A stretch of 64,000 nt of DNA from NCBI RefSeq assembly GCF_013185195.1, contig NZ_JAAZWC010000022.1, positions 23,276 through 87,275 on the forward strand. The letters run 5' to 3'. Below, piece after piece: positions 59,977-64,000 of this stretch (positions within the stretch are counted from its first letter, which is position 1; each line of letters opens with the position of its first letter). The notes beneath the pieces were generated by a model. It was not told where the DNA came from and did not search any database. It saw only the letters and a program-made list of their open reading frames with translations. Source of the stretch: Saccharibacillus qingshengii. GTDB taxonomy: Bacteria > Bacillota > Bacilli > Paenibacillales > Paenibacillaceae. The position numbers and the translations under genes were made by a program.

Positions 59977-61852
59977 TCAGTCTGTATAGAGATACCAACG
60001 TTTGGCAAACCAGGTTTTCTTCCAGTGTTTCTTGAGCCAAGGCAGGACATAATAATCGAGACCGAAGATGCTGCCCGAACCGCCGATGAGTGCGAATGCG
60101 GCGAACCAGTACCACCACATATCGGTCGGAGCCATACCGGAAGACCAGATCATGAGACCCATGCCGATTGTGGCGATCGAAGCGATCGCGGAGAAGAGAC
60201 CGGCGATAAGCATAAGACCAAAGATAATTTCGGCGGCAACCATGCCGATTTGGAAAGCGGTAGCCAGCCAGGTATAGCCGCCATCGCCCGAATAGAACAT
60301 CAGATCCATCATCGAGCTGACCATATCCGAGATGAAGCCCGGAACCGGAATCGCCTGAACGGCTTGTCCGGCATTTTCGACCGCGGAAGCCGCCGTTTGG
60401 GCATCGACCGCCGTAGCCACGTTGCCGACCGCTTCGGAAGCGGCGCTGACGACATCGGCATTCGGGTCGGGCGGGATCAGGAAGATATTGTTCGGATCAT
60501 CGATGACTTTCTGGAGCTTGTCCCAGCCTTCGTGCAGCCACATCCAGCCGACGAACACGCGCAGCGGAACGAGCCAAAAGTTCGGCGAGCGCTTGGAGAA
60601 GTGTCCGCCCAGGAAGGTGCGGCGATCATGGGCATGGAAAATTTCGTGCATCAGATAAGTCCAGACTTTGTTGAAGCCAAGAACGGTGAACAGATACAGG
60701 ACGTTGATCGCATGTTTGGCGAACATCGCGAAGAATCCGGTCAGCGAGAAGAATTTGCCCGGCAAGCCGACGCTTGCGACGCCGTAACGGCTGCCGATCG
60801 AGACCATCATGCCGTGGAAAGCCGGCTTGTAGGACTTTTTGGTTCCGCCTTTGATATCGGCGGTGATATTGTGTGCGATCAGCGGAGCGGCATGTTCGGC
60901 GTTCTCAACCATCTGCGGAACCGGACGTTCTTCGCCTTCCGGAATAAAGAAGATGTTGTCGCCGACGACATAAACGTTTTCGTGATCGAGACTTTGCAGC
61001 TTGTCATTGGTTTCGATCCGCTTCCGGCCTTTTTGCTGGACATCGAGCTTGTCGAGGATTTCGGCCCCTTCGACGCCGGCTGTCCAGATTACGGTGCGAG
61101 CCGTCAACTTTTGGTCGCCGAGATCGACACCCGTCTCGGAAACTCCGGTGATCTGCTTGCCGGTGATGATCTCGATGTCGAGCTTCTTGAGATAACGTTC
61201 CGACTTGGCAATCAGTTTGTCCGGCAGCAGAGGAAGAATCTTCGGCGCCATATCGGCGACGATCATCCGGACCTCGGACGGATCAATGTAGAACTCGCGG
61301 CACAGTTCACTGCGGTATTCGGCCATCTCGCCGATCAATTCGACGCCGGTGAAGCCCGCGCCGACTACGACGAAGGACAATTTCTCCCGTCGAACGGCCA
61401 GGTCGCTTTCTTTGGCGGCCTCCGTGAACATCTGCCGGAAACGGTCTTTCAATCGGACCGCATCGTCGTAAGACCAGAGCGTGTAGCTGTTTTCTTCCGC
61501 TCCCGGGATACCGAAGAACGTCGGCTTGGAGCCCGTTCCGATGACGAGATAGTCATAGGCGTAAGCCGCCTGCTTGCCTTTCAGCGAACGTTCGGTAAAG
61601 TCGATATTTTCGATTTCGTCCAGGATCACATCGACTTTGAGACCTGCGAAGATCTTTTTGAGATCGATTTTGACCGCGTCTTCCGGAGTCCGGTTTGCCG
61701 CTACTTCATGCAGTTCGGTCAGCAGGGTGTGGTAGGGATTGCGGTCGATCAGCTGGATTTGTACATCCGTATTTTTTTTTGAAGTTTTTTGCCAATTTCT
61801 TTGCAGTCAGAACGCCGCCATAACCGCCGCCGAGTACGACTATCTTTTTCAT
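59977..61852 (-). CDS. ndh2: Type II NADH dehydrogenase with C-terminal DoxX-like membrane domain (Ndh2), frame broken at an A9 tract
   Basis: The first codons (ATG 61852) give MKKIVVLGGGYGGVLTAKKL, a Rossmann FAD site, but the frame runs out after a tract of nine A (minus strand; T at 61772-61780), reaching a stop about 20 codons later. With eight A the frame continues through VQIQLIDRNPYHTLLTELHE into a 624-residue protein: NAD site SFVVVGAGFTGVELIGEMAE, VVGDN..PQMVENAEHAA, then a C-terminal extension with about five transmembrane helices similar to DoxX (FWLVPLRVFVGWMWLHEGWD). That length matches the extended Ndh2 of Listeria FLEET loci. A start at 61629 would yield a protein lacking the FAD fold. 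Slippage, phase variation or a sequencing error could explain the break. Confidence 0.85.
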
Positions 61853-61874
61853 CAGGAAAACCAACCTTTCCATA

Positions 61875-61936
61875 GACGGACTTGGCGCGCCCGCCGGCCT
61901 GCGTGATCACTACGCAGGGCGGGCGGCGATCCGTCC
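61875..61936. other. Intercistronic stem-loop between pplA and ndh2
   Basis: A nested inverted repeat: outer GACGGA / TCCGTC, inner GCCCGCC..CCTGCGT / ACGCAGGGCGGGC. There is no T run, so it is more likely an RNA processing or stability element than a terminator. Confidence 0.6.
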
Positions 61937-61991
61937 GTTGCTTCAGATTAAAATAGAAATGAAATGTCTGCAGTGCTGCCTTGAACCCAAC

Positions 61992-62921
61992 TTATTTTGC
62001 TTCTGCCAGTGCCTGTTCCGCGAGCTTCAGATAGGAAGCGACATGGATGGTAACCCCGCTGATCGCGTCGGTCGTTCCGTCTTCTTTGGTCTCCACGGCT
62101 GCCGGATCCTGTTTTTCGATCAGGTACTGCTCGGTTTTTTCCGCTTCTTCATGCCATTCCGCTTGGGCGCCGCCGGCTTTCATGCCGTACTTGCCTTCTT
62201 TGGAATTGGTTTTCTTGTCTTCGCCGGCTTTGTTGATTCCGCTGAAGTTGACGGCTACGATTCGGCCCGCTGCCACGGTGACGTCGGCCGTTTCTTTCCA
62301 GCCGCTCTCCGGATCGAAGTCCGAAGCTTCGGCGCGGTAGGCACCGTCTTTGTAGGGACCGGCTTCAACCGGACCGGCGGCCAGTGCCGCTGCCGCAACT
62401 TCCGTGAAATCATTCACATGAACCGGAACGCCGGACACCACATCGGTGTAACCTTCCGCATTGGTCGTGATAGCGGCCGGATCTTGATTGTCGATCAGGT
62501 ATTGTTCGACTTTCTCGGCCTGTTCATGCCACTCGGTCGAACCTCCGCCGGCTTTCATGCCGTATTTGCCTTCTTCCGAAGACGTTTTCTTGTCCGGCCC
62601 GGCATTGATGCTCGAAGCGCTCCAGGTAGCGTCGGTAATCTTGCCGCCTTCGACCTGAAGGATGACGTAAGGCTGCCAGCCCGACTCCGTATCCATATCG
62701 CCTTGAGCAAAATACATGCCGTCCTTGAGCTCCGAAGCTTTCTCGGCCGGAGCCGTTTCGGCTGCCGCAGGCTCGGCTGCTTTGTCGTTCGCGGCTGCCG
62801 CCGTTTCTGTCTTCGCCGGTTCCGTCTTGGTTTCGGCCTGTTCGTTATTGCTTCCGCATGCGGACAAAGCGCCGATCAACAGTACACTGCACATCATGAC
62901 GGACCAGTTCTTTTTACCCAT
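61992..62921 (-). CDS. pplA: FMN-binding flavolipoprotein, PplA-like
   Basis: 309 residues, ATG 62921 behind GGAGGGG. Signal peptide with lipobox LSAC (Cys22), an Ala/Glu/Thr-rich linker to about residue 65, then two FMN_bind-type repeats. The second ends in DAISGVTIHV with the Thr (Thr291) that ApbE-type enzymes flavinylate; the first ends in DVVSGVPVHV, where Pro166 replaces that Thr. In Listeria, PplA carries electrons from Ndh2 across the wall to external acceptors. It is first in an operon with ndh2. No apbE gene is in the window. Confidence 0.9.
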   Translation of the reverse strand: MGKKNWSVMMCSVLLIGALSACGSNNEQAETKTEPAKTETAAAANDKAAEPAAAETAPAEKASELKDGMYFAQGDMDTESGWQPYVILQVEGGKITDATWSASSINAGPDKKTSSEEGKYGMKAGGGSTEWHEQAEKVEQYLIDNQDPAAITTNAEGYTDVVSGVPVHVNDFTEVAAAALAAGPVEAGPYKDGAYRAEASDFDPESGWKETADVTVAAGRIVAVNFSGINKAGEDKKTNSKEGKYGMKAGGAQAEWHEEAEKTEQYLIEKQDPAAVETKEDGTTDAISGVTIHVASYLKLAEQALAEAK

Positions 62922-63276
62922 TTTCTACCCCTCCGTTGTCTCTGAAAGAATCGTTCGGACGTACAGCGATTTAACCGAAAACGACTGCGTCAGATCGGGC
63001 TTCGTCCGCTGGGACAACCGCCGGATAGAGGATGCTTCGTAGGTCTAATCTCCGTCCGCTATCGTTTTCATTTGAAGAATAACATACAATTTGAAGTATT
63101 CATGTGATAATAACCACAAAGTATGTGGCATTTGTCTCATGCGCCGTAAAAGCCGTCAAAATTCGATTCTTTTCTCGACTAGGCCATCCGTATCAGGAAG
63201 AGAGGAAGCGGATTCACAAAAAGAACGCAGGGGTAATTCAGGTTAAACGGATTCCAACCAGTTAGGAGCTGACTTC
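62922..63276. other. Intergenic region between pplA and csbD
   Basis: It holds the FNR-like box and the pplA promoter, and a pplA leader of about 145 bases. No gene is seen. I could not find a sigma-B promoter for csbD. Confidence 0.5.
63076..63118 (-). promoter_or_regulatory. FNR/CRP-like box and promoter of pplA-ndh2
   Basis: TGTGA-N6-CCACA (63103-63118) matches the Bacillus Fnr consensus TGTGA-N6-TCACA in nine of ten positions. On the minus strand an extended -10 TGTTATTCT (TATTCT at 63081-63076) follows; the predicted start near 63069 puts the box centre at -41.5, the class II activator position. A Rex site (TTGTGA..TCACAA-like) is an alternative reading. Confidence 0.6.
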
Positions 63277-63504
63277 ATGACAAATCCGATCGAAACCAAA
63301 GTAATCAAAGGCAGATGGAACCAGACGCAGCACGAGGCGAAGAAGCAGTGGAGCAAACTGACGGAAGCGGATCTGGCCTATATAGACGGCGAAAAAGACC
63401 GTTTGATCGAAAAGGTTCGCGAGCGGTACGGACACGATGCGGAATCGGCCGAACTGGAATATAAATCCTGGGCTTCGGCCCTGACCGCGGGCGGCGACCG
63501 CTAA
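63277..63504 (+). CDS. CsbD family stress protein
   Basis: 75 residues; the start codon follows TTAGGAGCTG. The chain matches CsbD (ETKVIKGRWNQTQHEAKKQW, LIEKVRERYGH), a small helical protein of general stress in Bacillus with no known activity. The gene is monocistronic or paired with the next small gene. Confidence 0.9.
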   Translation: MTNPIETKVIKGRWNQTQHEAKKQWSKLTEADLAYIDGEKDRLIEKVRERYGHDAESAELEYKSWASALTAGGDR

Positions 63505-63589
63505 GACGCTGTCCATGCGCGGCTTCGGCCGCCTACCGTAATCCCATCCGTTCGTTTCATACCCGAAGCAGAAGAGAGGGGACGCAGCC

Positions 63590-63868
63590 ATGGTGGAACT
63601 TCGTATCGTGTCCGGCAGGATCATCGAACAGCGCGGCAGCATCGTGATTACCGTTCAAGGCGATCTTGTAAGTTCGTACGATTTGCGTTATTACCGGCTT
63701 CCCGAGACCGACACGACAGGTTTATCTGCGGAATCGGATCAGGAAGAGTCCACAGAAGCTTCATTCGAGGCTGCAGCTCCCGCTCCCGTCGTTTTGTCCG
63801 ATTGGAAGCGCCGGGTGTCCCTTTATCCTTCTAAGCGAGGCAGCAAAAAGAGTGCTAACCGTGCCTGA
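63590..63868 (+). CDS. Hypothetical small protein
   Basis: 92 residues, ATG behind AGAGGGGACG. The N-terminal about 40 residues look like a short beta structure (VELRIVSGRIIEQRGSIVIT), followed by an acidic Ser/Glu/Ala linker and a basic tail (KRRVSLYPSKRGSKKS). No family is recognised. Confidence 0.6.
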   Translation: MVELRIVSGRIIEQRGSIVITVQGDLVSSYDLRYYRLPETDTTGLSAESDQEESTEASFEAAAPAPVVLSDWKRRVSLYPSKRGSKKSANRA

Positions 63869-63879
63869 TGGTTAAACTG

Positions 63880-64000
63880 TACCCTACAAGATGGACACTT
63901 TGAAAAAAGTCATCTTGTAGGGACTTTTTGTGTACAATAAAGAAAAAAATGAGCGGTGGTCGAAACCAATGTCTAAACAATTATTCACAACTAAACAGCA
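63880..64000 (+). mobile_element. Left end of an insertion sequence (IS3-like), cut by window edge
   Basis: An end-type sequence TGTACCCTACAAGATGGACA (from 63879) includes a 12-bp inverted repeat CCCTACAAGATG / CATCTTGTAGGG (63882-63893, 63911-63922) followed by ACTTTTT, which can block read-in transcription. About 45 bases on, an ORF starts with the residues typical of IS3-group OrfA proteins of Firmicutes. The rest lies outside the window. Confidence 0.6.
63969..64000 (+). CDS. Start of a putative transposase OrfA (partial)
   Basis: Only ten codons, MSKQLFTTKQ, are visible; the N-terminus and position inside the IS end fit an IS3-group OrfA. Low certainty because the gene is cut. Confidence 0.45.
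   Translation, partial: MSKQLFTTKQ

Noticed and set aside
61629..61852. Treating ndh2 as an intact gene starting at ATG 61629
   Set aside because: That start would remove the FAD-binding N-terminus, which is plainly encoded upstream in the neighbouring frame and joins on removal of one A.
63180..63276. Sigma-B promoter for csbD
   Set aside because: GTTAAA and GGGGTAAT strings occur but in the wrong order and spacing.

Overview
The window (about 58% GC by eye) reads as chromosomal DNA of an aerobic or facultative, spore-former-type Firmicute of the Paenibacillaceae; a Saccharibacillus- or Paenibacillus-like host is my best inference. The reasons are strong AGGAGG ribosome-binding sites with ATG/GTG/TTG starts, sigma-A-type promoters, a T-box leader, a yybP-ykoY leader and an IDEAL-domain protein. 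No rRNA, CRISPR array, prophage or replication origin is seen.

Layout. (1) 1-7269: one tightly overlapping operon with a hybrid histidine kinase (cut by the left edge), an HPt/REC/degenerate-GGDEF/REC regulator, a membrane-anchored HEAT-repeat protein, a processive family 2 glycosyltransferase and an unknown membrane-anchored protein. It is probably a signal-controlled exopolysaccharide system. (2) 7743-10736: a GH65 disaccharide phosphorylase fused to beta-phosphoglucomutase. (3) 10932-15375: two paralogous ECF sigma/DUF4179 anti-sigma pairs in tandem, separated by a dispersed repeat. (4) 15461-25113: small genes, an MTA/SAH deaminase under a textbook MerR-type promoter, a MerR-methyltransferase fusion, an ArsR-like regulator, a lactonase, DUF4385, an NAD(P)-binding protein and bifunctional NAD(P)HX repair enzyme. 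(5) 25114-36640: chemoreceptor, T-box-controlled serS, an IDEAL-domain protein, a TerC exporter behind a manganese riboswitch, anaerobic ribonucleotide reductase nrdDG, a thiamine-binding protein, tRNA-Thr and a diguanylate cyclase. (6) 36942-47449: a six-gene operon of MoxR-type AAA ATPase, DUF5682, VWA/CoxE-like, DUF4132, SWIM zinc finger and a small acidic protein. This is a conserved-looking but functionally unassigned multi-protein machine. (7) 47604-48683: a repeat-bearing lipoprotein. (8) 49121-62921: two facing operons that together resemble the flavin-based extracellular electron transfer (FLEET) locus described in Listeria. They carry eetA-like and eetB-like genes, a dedicated ECF module (A1, A2, T), a U32 Fe-S-type protein, a class III aminotransferase and a UbiA-type prenyltransferase; then, on the other strand, pplA-like flavolipoprotein, ndh2-like NADH dehydrogenase and a two-subunit polyprenyl diphosphate synthase. 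(9) 63277-64000: CsbD, a small unknown gene and the left end of an insertion sequence.

The most notable signals are these. The ndh2 frame is broken at an A9 tract. In PplA, the flavin-attachment threonine of the first FMN-binding domain is replaced by proline. An FNR/CRP-like box sits at a computed -41.5 upstream of pplA. Two copies of a roughly 200-240 bp element with terminal inverted repeats are each flanked by a duplicated, locus-specific terminator hairpin, one pair showing a compensatory base change. The regulatory unit around the MTA/SAH deaminase and the MoxR-DUF5682-VWA-DUF4132-SWIM operon are the best candidates for poorly described systems. All assignments come from reading the sequence; no database search was run.
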